A DNA stretch of 18,213 nt, from positions 1 to 18,213 of the forward strand of contig SCVT01000048.1 of NCBI GenBank assembly GCA_004296815.1, written 5' to 3'. The stretch's first letter is position 1. Every line of letters begins with the position of its first letter. The DNA is from Reyranella sp. GTDB lineage: Bacteria > Pseudomonadota > Alphaproteobacteria > Reyranellales > Reyranellaceae. The notes beneath the pieces were generated by a model. The model was not told the origin of the DNA. It ran no database searches and saw only the letters and a list, made by a program, of their open reading frames with translations. This document shows positions 1 to 6,412 of this stretch, one piece after another. A program made the position numbers and the translations under genes.

Positions 1-354
1 ACGCTTTGCGGCTTTTCCGAGGAGCTGTTCACCAACAAGGAATACATCAAGGAGCATGCTCCCATGCGCGGTGGGCATCCCGTGCCGGGCGCGTTGGTTT
101 ACTCCATGGCGGAAGGCCTGGTGATCCCGACCACCCTGCAGGGTTCGGGCCTCGCCTTCCTGTCGATGGGCTTCGACATCAAGGGGCCGACCTACGTGAA
201 CGACACGATCCATGTCGAGATCGAGGTCACCGAGATCAAGGCGACCTCCAAGGATCCGTCGCGGGCGCTGGTGCGGACCACGAACCTGGTGAAGAACCAG
301 AAGGGCGAAACGGTGCTGGTCTACACGCCCTTGCGGATGATGCAGGGCCGCTAG
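1..354 (+). CDS. MaoC-like hot-dog fold dehydratase, C-terminal part (5' end outside window)
   Basis: The reading frame is open from base 1 and ends at TAG 352-354, giving the last 117 residues of a longer protein. The stretch GGHPVPGALVYSMAEGL is the pattern that follows the catalytic Asp/His in MaoC-type (R)-hydratases (typically a small residue, HG or PG, then a long helix). The remainder alternates beta strands rich in Val/Ile, as expected for the hot-dog sheet (DTIHVEIEVTEIK and ALVRTTNLVKNQKGETVLV). MaoC proteins hydrate enoyl-CoAs or act on related CoA thioesters in the cytoplasm. The catalytic residues lie upstream of the window, so activity cannot be judged. The next gene, a crotonase, starts one base after this stop, so the two are surely co-transcribed and probably act in one CoA-thioester pathway. 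The exact substrate is unknown. Confidence 0.8.
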   Translation, partial: TLCGFSEELFTNKEYIKEHAPMRGGHPVPGALVYSMAEGLVIPTTLQGSGLAFLSMGFDIKGPTYVNDTIHVEIEVTEIKATSKDPSRALVRTTNLVKNQKGETVLVYTPLRMMQGR

Positions 355-355
355 G

Positions 356-1132
356 ATGGGTAAGGTCGCCGTCGAGAAAGAGGGCGCGACCACGATCGTC
401 TCGATCGACCGTTTTGCCGAGGCGCGCAACGCCGTAGATCCCGAAACTGCAATCCTGCTGCGCGAGGCCTTCCTCGCCTTCGATGCCGACGAGACGCAAT
501 CGGTCGCCATCCTGACCGGCCGTGGTGGGACATTCTGTGCGGGCTACGACCTCAAGGTCGCGGCGAGCCGCACCAGCCGGCCCGCCTTCGATCCCGAGGC
601 GCCCGGGCCGATGGGCCCGACGCGCCATCTTCTCTCCAAGCCGGTGATCGCCGCTGTCGAAGGCTATGCCGTGGCGGGCGGCCTGGAGCTCGCTTTGTGG
701 TGTGACCTGCGCGTCGCGTCCGAGACCGCGAAGTTCGGCGTGTTCTGCCGGCGCTGGGGCGTGCCGCTGATCGACGGCGGCACGGTTCGGTTGCCGCGCC
801 TGATCGGCCAGAGCCGCGCCCTCGACATGATCCTGACCGGCCGCGAGGTCGGCGCGGAGGAGGCGCTCGCCTGGGGGCTCGCCAACCGCGTCGTGCCGGC
901 GGGACAGGCGCTCGACGAGGCCAAGGCACTCGCCACGATCCTCGCCAGATTCCCGCAGACCTGCATGCGGTCGGACCGCCGCTCCTCCTACGAGCAGTGG
1001 AGCCTCGATCTGCCCGCCGCGCTCACCAACGAGGCACGGCTCGGCATTCCCGCGCTCGAAGCCGAGACGCAGAAAGGTGCCGCCCGCTTCGCCGCCGGCA
1101 AGGGCCGCGGCGGCGATTTCGGAGAGATCTGA
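356..1132 (+). CDS. Crotonase/enoyl-CoA hydratase family protein with an altered active site
   Basis: A 258-residue protein, the normal length for a single-domain crotonase. Both oxyanion-hole loops are visible: TFCAGYDL at residues 59-66 and AVAGGLEL at 105-112. By alignment to rat enoyl-CoA hydratase, the first catalytic glutamate (Glu144) is kept as Glu111 in GGLEL. The second (Glu164, in the usual PE motif) is replaced by Cys131 in FGVFCRRWGVP. This makes a plain syn-hydration of enoyl-CoA doubtful; the family also includes isomerases, hydrolases and C-C bond enzymes. The C-terminal GAARFAAGKGRGG tail resembles that of the second crotonase at 4033-4800. The gene sits one base behind the MaoC-like gene, and its TGA overlaps the ATG of the dioxygenase gene (TGATG-type overlap), indicating translational coupling. 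Family is certain; substrate is unknown. Confidence 0.9.
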   Translation: MGKVAVEKEGATTIVSIDRFAEARNAVDPETAILLREAFLAFDADETQSVAILTGRGGTFCAGYDLKVAASRTSRPAFDPEAPGPMGPTRHLLSKPVIAAVEGYAVAGGLELALWCDLRVASETAKFGVFCRRWGVPLIDGGTVRLPRLIGQSRALDMILTGREVGAEEALAWGLANRVVPAGQALDEAKALATILARFPQTCMRSDRRSSYEQWSLDLPAALTNEARLGIPALEAETQKGAARFAAGKGRGGDFGEI

Positions 1133-1935
1133 TGGCATTGCCGACCGACACCGAGGTCTCGCAGTATCGCGCCGACGGCGCGGTCTGCCTGCGCAAGGCC
1201 TTCTCGATGGACTGGATCGAGCGGCTGCGCGGTGCCATCGACGACGACATCGCGACGCCCGGCCCGATGGTGCGCATCAACACGCCCGAGGGCGCGCCCG
1301 GCCGTTTCTTCGTCGATTTCCAGCTCTGGCAGCGGCATCCCGCGGCGCGCGACTTCGTCTACGAATCGCCGGCGAAGGAGATCGCCGCCCGGCTCATGGG
1401 GTCGGATGAGGTCGTCTACTACCACGACCATCTCCTGGTGAAGGAGCCGGGCACGCAGGAGCGCACGCCCTGGCATCACGACCAGCCTTACTATCCGGTC
1501 GACGGCGAGCAGATCGTCTCGCTGTGGCTGCCGCTCGATCCGGTCGATCGCGCGACCTGCGTCGAATACGTGAAGGGCTCGCACCGCTGGGGCCGTTGGT
1601 TCCAGCCCAAGTTCTTCCGGCAGGGCGGCGTCGACCTGCAGGTCCAGGACAGCCGCTTCGAGCCGCTGCCCGACCTCGACGCCGAGCGAGGCACGCACGA
1701 ATTCCTCGCCTGGGACATGGAGCCGGGCGACGTCATCGCCTTCCACGCGCTCACCTTGCACGGCGCCTCGGGCAACCGTTCGACGACACGCCGCCGGCGG
1801 GCCTGGGCGACGCGCTGGTGTGGTGACGATGCGCGCTACGCGAGCCGCGTCGGCCAGATATCGCCGCCCATCGAGGGGCATGGCCTCAAACCCGGCGATC
1901 GGCTGGAGTGCGAGACGTTTCCGAAGGTGTTGTAA
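1132..1935 (+). CDS. Phytanoyl-CoA dioxygenase (PhyH) family Fe(II)/2-oxoglutarate oxygenase
   Basis: 267 residues from an ATG that overlaps the preceding stop; this start gives the expected N-terminus for the family, while the open frame extends further upstream inside the crotonase gene. The Fe(II) facial triad is visible: His115 and Asp117 in PWHHDQPYY, and distal His210 in LTLHGASGN. An Arg about 10-12 residues after the distal His (cluster 220-223) can hold the 2-oxoglutarate carboxylate. PhyH-family proteins hydroxylate CoA esters or free small molecules using O2 and 2-oxoglutarate. Position behind a MaoC-like and a crotonase gene suggests an acyl-CoA or related substrate, but many bacterial members have other substrates. 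The next gene, a LysE exporter, starts three bases after the stop. Confidence 0.88.
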   Translation: MALPTDTEVSQYRADGAVCLRKAFSMDWIERLRGAIDDDIATPGPMVRINTPEGAPGRFFVDFQLWQRHPAARDFVYESPAKEIAARLMGSDEVVYYHDHLLVKEPGTQERTPWHHDQPYYPVDGEQIVSLWLPLDPVDRATCVEYVKGSHRWGRWFQPKFFRQGGVDLQVQDSRFEPLPDLDAERGTHEFLAWDMEPGDVIAFHALTLHGASGNRSTTRRRRAWATRWCGDDARYASRVGQISPPIEGHGLKPGDRLECETFPKVL

Positions 1936-1937
1936 GC

Positions 1938-2567
1938 GTGAATGAGTTCATCGTTTTCGCCAGCGTCATCGCGCTGGCGTCCGTCTCGCCCGGCCCCAAC
2001 GTCATCCTGGTCGTCGACCACAGCCTGAGCTTCGGGCTCAGGCGCATCGCGCCGACCATCCTCGGCAACATCTCGCTGCTGTTCCTCGTGGCGCTCGCCG
2101 CGGCGCTGGGCGTCAGCGCCCTGCTGCTGAGCGTACCGTCGCTTTACGACGGGCTGCGGCTGGCGGGCGCGGCCTATCTGATCTTCCTCGGTTTCAAGGC
2201 GTTGCGCCGGGCGTGGGCGTCGAACGGCGACGCGTCGGTCGGCGCACCGCCGCCAGCCGTCGGCGCCGGCCGGCGCTACCTGCAGGCCTTCTTCGTCAGC
2301 GCCACGAACCTGCAATCCGTGTTCTTCCTGGCCGCACTCTTCCCGAACTTCGTGCATCGCGACCAGCCGCTCGGACCGCAGTTCATCGTGCTGTTCTCGG
2401 TGCTGATCCTGGTCGTGGGCGGCGTGCATTTCGGCTACGCGCTGGCAGCGAGCTTCCTCCAGGGCCGGATCGGCGATCGCCGCTTCAAGCGGGCCACCCA
2501 GGTCGGCTCAGGGGTCGCGATGCTGGGCTTTGGCGCGACGATGGCTGCAGGCGTGCTGCGCCGTTAA
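1938..2567 (+). CDS. LysE/RhtB-family amino-acid (or small-metabolite) exporter
   Basis: 209 residues when started at GTG 1938, which places the first membrane helix and the family motif SPGPN (residues 17-21) at the usual distance from the N-terminus. An ATG at 1908 in the same frame would add ten atypical residues inside the dioxygenase gene and is less likely. About six hydrophobic segments are visible (roughly residues 2-22, 40-66, 70-88, 115-137, 148-175 and 189-207), as expected for this inner-membrane family. LysE/RhtB proteins expel lysine, arginine, homoserine, threonine or similar compounds by proton antiport. A hydrophilic loop at about 93-112 is Gly/Ala/Pro-rich. It is the last gene of the rightward block, and its TAA lies inside a TTAA shared with the opposite gene. 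Substrate cannot be told. Confidence 0.88.
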   Translation: MNEFIVFASVIALASVSPGPNVILVVDHSLSFGLRRIAPTILGNISLLFLVALAAALGVSALLLSVPSLYDGLRLAGAAYLIFLGFKALRRAWASNGDASVGAPPPAVGAGRRYLQAFFVSATNLQSVFFLAALFPNFVHRDQPLGPQFIVLFSVLILVVGGVHFGYALAASFLQGRIGDRRFKRATQVGSGVAMLGFGATMAAGVLRR

Positions 2568-2941
2568 GGCGGCGGCGAGACCTGGTCCAACCACTGCCGC
2601 GCGGCGTGCAGCTCGCGGAAGATTTTCACCGGCCGGTTGCCCTCGGCCAGCACCTCGAACAGCTTGGCCTGCTGATAGGCGCGGTCGGTGACGGCGACGA
2701 TGGCCAGCGGTCCCAGGGCGTCGATCTTGAGGTAGGCCTGGATGCGTGCGCCGATCGACATCATGTCGGCGTCGGTCAGCATCATCGTGGCCTTCGACGT
2801 ATCGAAGATCTTTCGGAACGACAGCGCGTTGGCGATCGTGATGCCGTCGAGATAGGTCTCGACGTCCTCGAGCCTCAGCTCGTCGCTCGCGACGGCGATC
2901 ACCAGGCGGTGCGGTTGCGATATTGTCCACTGGACCGGCAT
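2564..2941 (-). CDS. STAS/SpoIIAA-like small protein
   Basis: A 125-residue soluble protein with no signal peptide or membrane helix. Alternating hydrophobic strands and helices (residues 12-19 LVIAVAS, 42-50 RKIFDTSKA, 78-86 PLAIVAVTD, helix 88-99 and a C-terminal amphipathic helix 107-119) fit the SpoIIAA-like/STAS fold seen in proteins often annotated only as hypothetical. In that family the loop at the end of the third strand can carry a phosphorylated Ser; here the corresponding region is DTSK (47-50), so Thr48 or Ser49 are candidates, but this is inference. It lies 49 bases downstream of the quinone oxidoreductase gene on the same strand, so it may be the tail of that operon or have its own promoter. 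The stop overlaps that of lysE. Function unknown. Confidence 0.65.
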   Translation of the reverse strand: MPVQWTISQPHRLVIAVASDELRLEDVETYLDGITIANALSFRKIFDTSKATMMLTDADMMSIGARIQAYLKIDALGPLAIVAVTDRAYQQAKLFEVLAEGNRPVKIFRELHAARQWLDQVSPPP

Positions 2942-2949
2942 GCAAGCCG

Positions 2950-2979
2950 ACTATGCCGGAAGGCGCGAACCCGCGACAA
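2950..2979 (-). promoter_or_regulatory. Weak sigma70-like promoter candidate before the STAS-like gene
   Basis: On the minus strand TTGTCG (2979-2974) and CATAGT (2955-2950) are separated by 18 bases, matching four of six consensus bases each. Transcription would start only a few bases before the ATG at 2941, giving an almost leaderless mRNA. This fits the absence of any Shine-Dalgarno sequence there. Such matches occur by chance, so this is tentative. Confidence 0.22.
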
Positions 2980-2990
2980 GTACGGCTGCG

Positions 2991-4013
2991 TTACGGAACG
3001 AGGATAGCCTTGCCGACGACGGTGCGCTCCTCGATCAGGCGGAAACCCTTCACCCAATCTGCAAGGTCGTAGGTCGCCGCGACCGTCGCCTTGAGCTTGC
3101 CCTCGGTGAACCAGCGGGTGAGCTCCTTCTGCGCGTCGGCGACCATCGCGCGGCGCTTGGCGAGGGCCGCCGCCTCCTTGGGCGAGGGGACGCCCTTGCC
3201 GCCCCAGCCGTTCCAGTAGCCGTAGTAGAAGCCGATCACCGTCACGTTCTTGACCAGCAGGATGTTGGCCGGGATTTGCGGGACGGTGCCGCTGGCGAAA
3301 CCCATTGGAATGATGCGGCCCTCGGGCGCGACGCAACGCATCGAGGCCTCGAAGGCCGAGCCGCCGACCGGGTCGTAGATCACGTCGGCGCCGCGTCCGC
3401 CGGTGAGCTCGAGCACCTTGGCGCGCAGGTCCTCGGTTCGGTAGTCGATCAGGTGATCGGCGCCTGCATCCTTCGCGGCCTTGAGCTTGTCGGCGCCGCC
3501 GGCGCTCGCGATCACCACCGCGCCCATCGCCTTGCCGACCTCGATGGCCGTGAGCCCCGAGCCGCCGCCCGCGCCATGCACCAGCAGAACCTCGCCCGGC
3601 TGGAGGGCGGCCTTCCACTTCAGGGCGCCGTAGGCCGTGGGATAGAGCGTCGGGAAGTTGGTGGCCTCGGCGTAAGGCATGCGCTCGGGAATCGGGATCA
3701 GGTTGGCGGCCGTCGCCACGGCATACTCGCCGAACGCGCCCTGGCTGACGCCGGTGGCGATGCGATCGCCGACTGCGACGTTGGTCACGCCCTGGCCCAG
3801 TGCCACCACATGCCCGGCCAGCTCGTTGCCCGGCACGTAGGGCATCGGCGGCTTGTTCTGGTGCTTGCCCTGGACGCCCAGCATCGCCGCGAAGCTCACG
3901 CCGGCGGCGCGCACATGGACCAGCACCTCACCGGCCCTGGGCTCGGGCTTGGGAATGTCCTCGATCTTCAGGCTGTCGATCGGACCATAGGCATGACAGA
4001 CCAGCGCCCGCAT
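2991..4013 (-). CDS. NADPH:quinone oxidoreductase-like zinc-free MDR family protein
   Basis: 340 residues from ATG 4013; the open frame continues upstream, but MRALVCHAYG is the standard N-terminus of the family. The GroES-like half occupies about residues 1-125. The Rossmann half follows, with LVHGAGGGSGLTAIEVGKA (144-162) as the dinucleotide site; a zinc site is not apparent. YDPVGG (213-218) is the second conserved loop. The family reduces quinones, enones or acryloyl-CoA-type enoyl compounds with NADPH. Long-chain relatives in fatty-acid operons reduce or handle enoyl-CoA. The crotonase gene ends 19 bases upstream on the same strand, so both are probably one transcript. A tryptophan/tyrosine-rich segment (263-270, YYGYWNGW) marks a subfamily often next to acyl-CoA genes. 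The exact substrate is unknown. Confidence 0.88.
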   Translation of the reverse strand: MRALVCHAYGPIDSLKIEDIPKPEPRAGEVLVHVRAAGVSFAAMLGVQGKHQNKPPMPYVPGNELAGHVVALGQGVTNVAVGDRIATGVSQGAFGEYAVATAANLIPIPERMPYAEATNFPTLYPTAYGALKWKAALQPGEVLLVHGAGGGSGLTAIEVGKAMGAVVIASAGGADKLKAAKDAGADHLIDYRTEDLRAKVLELTGGRGADVIYDPVGGSAFEASMRCVAPEGRIIPMGFASGTVPQIPANILLVKNVTVIGFYYGYWNGWGGKGVPSPKEAAALAKRRAMVADAQKELTRWFTEGKLKATVAATYDLADWVKGFRLIEERTVVGKAILVP

Positions 4014-4032
4014 TCGCTTCACCCTCTCGCAA

Positions 4033-4800
4033 CTATTTCTTGAACTGGCCGTGCCGGCCCTCGCCCTTGGCGAAGCGTGCGGCGCCGCTCTGCGATTCCT
4101 TGCGCCGCGCCTCGAGCGACAGCTCCATCTCACGTCGGATGGCGGCCGCCTGGTCGCGGTCGAAGCTCTCGTAAGCCGACTGCCGGTCCGAGGTCATGGC
4201 GATCGGCGGAAAGCCCGCGATCTGCAGCGCGAGCTTCTCCGCCTCGGCTCGCGTCGTGCCGCGCGCCACCTTGCGCGTCGCGAGTCCGATGGCGATCGCC
4301 TCGTCGGCGCCGACGGCGCGGCCGGTCAGCAGCATGTCCATGGCGCGGCCCTGGCCGACGATGCGCGGCAGGCGGACGGTGGTGCCGTCGCTCATCGGCA
4401 CGCCCCAGCGGCGCGAGAAGACGCCGAAGGTCGCGGTGTCGTCGACGATGCGGATGTCGCAGAACAGCGCGACGCCCAGTCCGCCCGCGCAGGCATGGCC
4501 TTCGACCGCGGCGATCATCGGTTTGGAAAGCGGCGCGCGCAACGGACCGTCGTCGCTGCCGGCCCAGGGGAAATAGTCGGTGCCGGAGCCCAGTTCCTTG
4601 AGGTCGGCGCCGGCGCAGAAAGCGCCACCTGCGCCGGTGAGCACGGCTACGCGGGCGTCATCGTCGGCTTCGAAAGCGCGGAGTGCGGCGGCGAGCGCGT
4701 GCGCCGCTTCGTTGTCGAGGGCGTTCTTCGCCTGCGGCCGGTTGATGACGATGGTCGTCACCGGGCCGGCGCGCTCGACGAGGATCTTCGCCGACGTCAT
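4033..4800 (-). CDS. Crotonase-family protein lacking both catalytic glutamates
   Basis: 255 residues from ATG 4800; this start gives the usual crotonase N-terminus (ILVERAGPVTTIVINRP), although the frame remains open far upstream, antisense to the methyltransferase gene. Oxyanion-hole loops are AFCAGADL (60-67) and ACAGGLGV (103-110). Relative to rat enoyl-CoA hydratase, Glu144 is Gly109 and Glu164 is Ser129 (FGVFSRRWGVP), so neither hydratase acid/base is present. It shares the FGVF(C/S)RRWGVP signature, the SDR-S-YE region and the GAARFA-GR tail with the crotonase at 356-1132, so the two are paralogues of one subfamily. First gene of a leftward operon with the MDR oxidoreductase. Its promoter must lie in or beyond the 42-base gap to the divergent methyltransferase gene. 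Confidence 0.88.
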   Translation of the reverse strand: MTSAKILVERAGPVTTIVINRPQAKNALDNEAAHALAAALRAFEADDDARVAVLTGAGGAFCAGADLKELGSGTDYFPWAGSDDGPLRAPLSKPMIAAVEGHACAGGLGVALFCDIRIVDDTATFGVFSRRWGVPMSDGTTVRLPRIVGQGRAMDMLLTGRAVGADEAIAIGLATRKVARGTTRAEAEKLALQIAGFPPIAMTSDRQSAYESFDRDQAAAIRREMELSLEARRKESQSGAARFAKGEGRHGQFKK

Positions 4801-4808
4801 TGGAACTC

Positions 4809-4821
4809 GCACTTGAAGTGC
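4809..4821. promoter_or_regulatory. 13-bp palindrome in a divergent gap, possible operator
   Basis: GCACTT-G-AAGTGC has perfect 6-base arms around one central base. It lies in the 42-base gap between the leftward crotonase (ATG 4800) and the rightward methyltransferase-like gene (ATG 4843). The position, size and symmetry suit a dimeric repressor such as TetR or MarR types that often control acyl-CoA operons, but no regulator gene is in the window. Short palindromes can also arise by chance. Confidence 0.35.
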
Positions 4822-4842
4822 AATTCGGAAACCCGTAACCAA

Positions 4843-5550
4843 ATGATCAGGGTGGGATGCGAGCAGGGAAGGGCGGCGAAATTGGTCAAGAGACTGCTGT
4901 CCAGATTTGCCTACTGGGTGAACGACACGTTTCCCGGCGTCAAGTCGCTGGTCCCGAAGAGCCTGCACCGTTTCATCCTGCTGCGCGTCGTCGGCGTGAA
5001 TGTCGAGGGCTACGACGAAATGCTGCGGGTGAATCCGGAGCGCGTGTACCTGCAGAACGAGGCGTTCCCGTGGGTGGCGAAGACCTATCGCAAGGTCCTC
5101 TTCGTCGGCACCGCGTCCTACACATATCACTATGAAAAGTTCTTCAGCGACGATCCGGATCGCTATCACACGATCGATCGCGCAGCCCTCAACAGGGTGT
5201 GGGGCTCCAAGAACCACATCATTGCATCAATCGGCGACATCGATCGGCACCGGCCGGCAGAGTTCTTCGACTGCATCATGCTGACCGGTGTCCTGGGCTA
5301 CGCCGATCCGGCCAACAATGAATACGGGCCACGCGGCGACGAGCTGCCGCCGTTGCTGGCGGCGGTGCACAAGACCATCAAGCCCGGTGGGTTGCTGTTC
5401 GTCGGCTGGCACCTCAACGACATGCCGCAGTCGCTGCACCAGCTCGGTCTGCTCGGGTCGCTGTTCAAGCCGACGGATCGCACGCCCTGGGGTTTCCGCA
5501 AGGACTTCCCCAACCAGCCCTACGCCTTCGAGTTCTACGAGCGGATCTAG
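4843..5550 (+). CDS. Class I SAM-dependent methyltransferase-fold protein, function unknown
   Basis: 235 residues from ATG 4843. Possible alternatives are GTG 4852 or TTG 4882, the latter preceded by a GGGAAGGG stretch at a good ribosome-binding distance, so the start is uncertain. The pattern YRKVLFVGTASYTYH (82-96), then YHTIDRA (108-114), FFDCIMLTGVLGY (141-153) and IKPGGLLFVGWH (179-190) follows the order of motif I, the acidic residue of motif II, motif IV and the post-strand loop of Rossmann methyltransferases. Motif I is degenerate (VGTAS instead of the glycine-rich GxGxG), so SAM binding is not assured. There is no signal peptide. The gene is alone on its strand between two leftward blocks, and its base composition looks slightly less GC-rich than its neighbours, which could mean it was acquired separately. 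Substrate unknown. Confidence 0.6.
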   Translation: MIRVGCEQGRAAKLVKRLLSRFAYWVNDTFPGVKSLVPKSLHRFILLRVVGVNVEGYDEMLRVNPERVYLQNEAFPWVAKTYRKVLFVGTASYTYHYEKFFSDDPDRYHTIDRAALNRVWGSKNHIIASIGDIDRHRPAEFFDCIMLTGVLGYADPANNEYGPRGDELPPLLAAVHKTIKPGGLLFVGWHLNDMPQSLHQLGLLGSLFKPTDRTPWGFRKDFPNQPYAFEFYERI

Positions 5551-5560
5551 AAGGGCGCAT

Positions 5561-5941
5561 CTAGCGGACGGTCGCCAGCTCGTCCTCGAGCTGCGCGTTG
5601 GAGCGCGCCGGCGTGCGGAAGTACCACCAGTTCTTCTGCGCGGTCCATTTCTCCTTGCGCGCGGTGCCGTGGCCCCAGACGCAGCGCTTGAAGTCGCGCG
5701 TCGAGGACATGAAGGCGCGGTCGGCCTCGTCGAGCTTCAGCGCGTGGTCGCCCATCTCCTCGCGGCTGAACATCGGCAGCGCCTCGAGGATCAGCTCGCG
5801 CACGTCGACGTCGTTCAGCCAGTTGTCGAGGTCGAAATTGTAGCCCTGCCGCTCGAGGTCGTTGGCGAACACGGCCCACTGGTCGATCAGCTCCTGCAGG
5901 TCGGCGACGTCGGGCGGGCCGGGCGGCGGAGGCGGCTTCAT
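5561..5941 (-). CDS. Small acidic protein, putative immunity partner of the adjacent nuclease-like protein
   Basis: 126 residues from ATG 5941, whose first four bases (ATGA) overlap the stop of the upstream nuclease-like gene, so translation is coupled. There is no signal peptide or membrane segment: the protein is cytoplasmic. A proline-rich start (MKPPPPPGPP) is followed by a strongly acidic helical half (residues 11-75, with DLDNWLNDVDVRE and HALKLDEADRAF). The tail is aromatic and basic (CVWGHGTARKEKW, NWWYFRTPA at 87-112). A small acidic cytoplasmic protein immediately behind and overlapping a basic nuclease-like domain is the classic layout of toxin/immunity pairs. I do not recognise a named family with certainty; immunity is inferred from layout and charge. 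It could instead be an unrelated hypothetical protein. Confidence 0.6.
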   Translation of the reverse strand: MKPPPPPGPPDVADLQELIDQWAVFANDLERQGYNFDLDNWLNDVDVRELILEALPMFSREEMGDHALKLDEADRAFMSSTRDFKRCVWGHGTARKEKWTAQKNWWYFRTPARSNAQLEDELATVR

Positions 5942-6408
5942 TCGCGTCCCCGCTCGGCCTGGCGGCGGTAGTAGCGCTCGCCGTCGTTGGGCTTGAAGAA
6001 GGTGCGGATGACGCCGCTGGGGTTGAAGGCGATGAAGGCGCCGGTGTCGCGGTCGAAGCGCGTGATGACGCCGTCCTTTCGCACCGTCTCCAGGATCGGC
6101 CCGCCGACGCGCGCGTCGCGCAGGAGCTGCGCCTGCCGGAGATAGTCGTGCTTGGTGATGCGGCCGAATTCGGCGCCGTGCTTCTCGTAATGTTCGTCGA
6201 GGCGGCGCTGGTCGGCGAAGCCGACGCTGGTGCCCCAGCCCGGCGGCGCCTCGCGCGCCGCGGCCGATGCCGCGGGGGCCGGGACCGTCTCGCGCACGAC
6301 CTCGCGTCCGCGATCGGGAAGGCTCAGCCAGTAGACAAGGATCGCGGCCGCCGCCAGCGCCGCCATCAGCAGGCGGCGCCACGGCAGGCCGCCCGCGCGG
6401 CCGTTCAT
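5938..6408 (-). CDS. Exported or membrane-anchored protein with BECR/CdiA-CT-like nuclease domain
   Basis: 156 residues from ATG 6408, four bases after the puuD stop. A basic N-terminus is followed by one hydrophobic helix (about 13-30, LLMAALAAAAILVYWLSL) and an Ala/Pro-rich linker (about 40-57), so the rest lies outside the cytoplasm, anchored or cleaved. Residues 64-150 carry a pattern I associate with small toxin nucleases of the BECR (barnase-EndoU-colicin E5/D-RelE) type found at CdiA and polymorphic-toxin C-termini. The order is LDEHYEKHGAEFG, then TKHDY, then ETVRKDGVITRFD, then FNPSGVIRTFFKP. Candidate catalytic or RNA-binding residues are His77, Lys86, Arg117, Arg135, Thr136 and Lys139. 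The domain is Arg-rich and basic. It overlaps by four bases a small acidic gene that may be its immunity protein. No secretion domain other than the N-terminal helix is present. The assignment is from remembered motif patterns and needs profile comparison. Confidence 0.6.
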   Translation of the reverse strand: MNGRAGGLPWRRLLMAALAAAAILVYWLSLPDRGREVVRETVPAPAASAAAREAPPGWGTSVGFADQRRLDEHYEKHGAEFGRITKHDYLRQAQLLRDARVGGPILETVRKDGVITRFDRDTGAFIAFNPSGVIRTFFKPNDGERYYRRQAERGRE

Positions 6409-6412
6409 GGCG

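Noticed and set aside
236..1138. Long open frame on the minus strand opposite the MaoC/crotonase genes
   Set aside because: It is a high-GC shadow: low-complexity Arg/Ala/Gly-rich translation, no domain motif, while the plus strand carries clear crotonase motifs.
1780..1850. Possible frameshift at the C-terminal end of the PhyH-type protein because of an Arg run
   Set aside because: The distal His, Arg cluster and following GDDARYASR region all read correctly in the same frame, so the gene looks intact.
2940..4043. Long plus-strand frame opposite the quinone oxidoreductase
   Set aside because: Antisense translation shows no motif; the minus-strand protein has a complete MDR fold signature.
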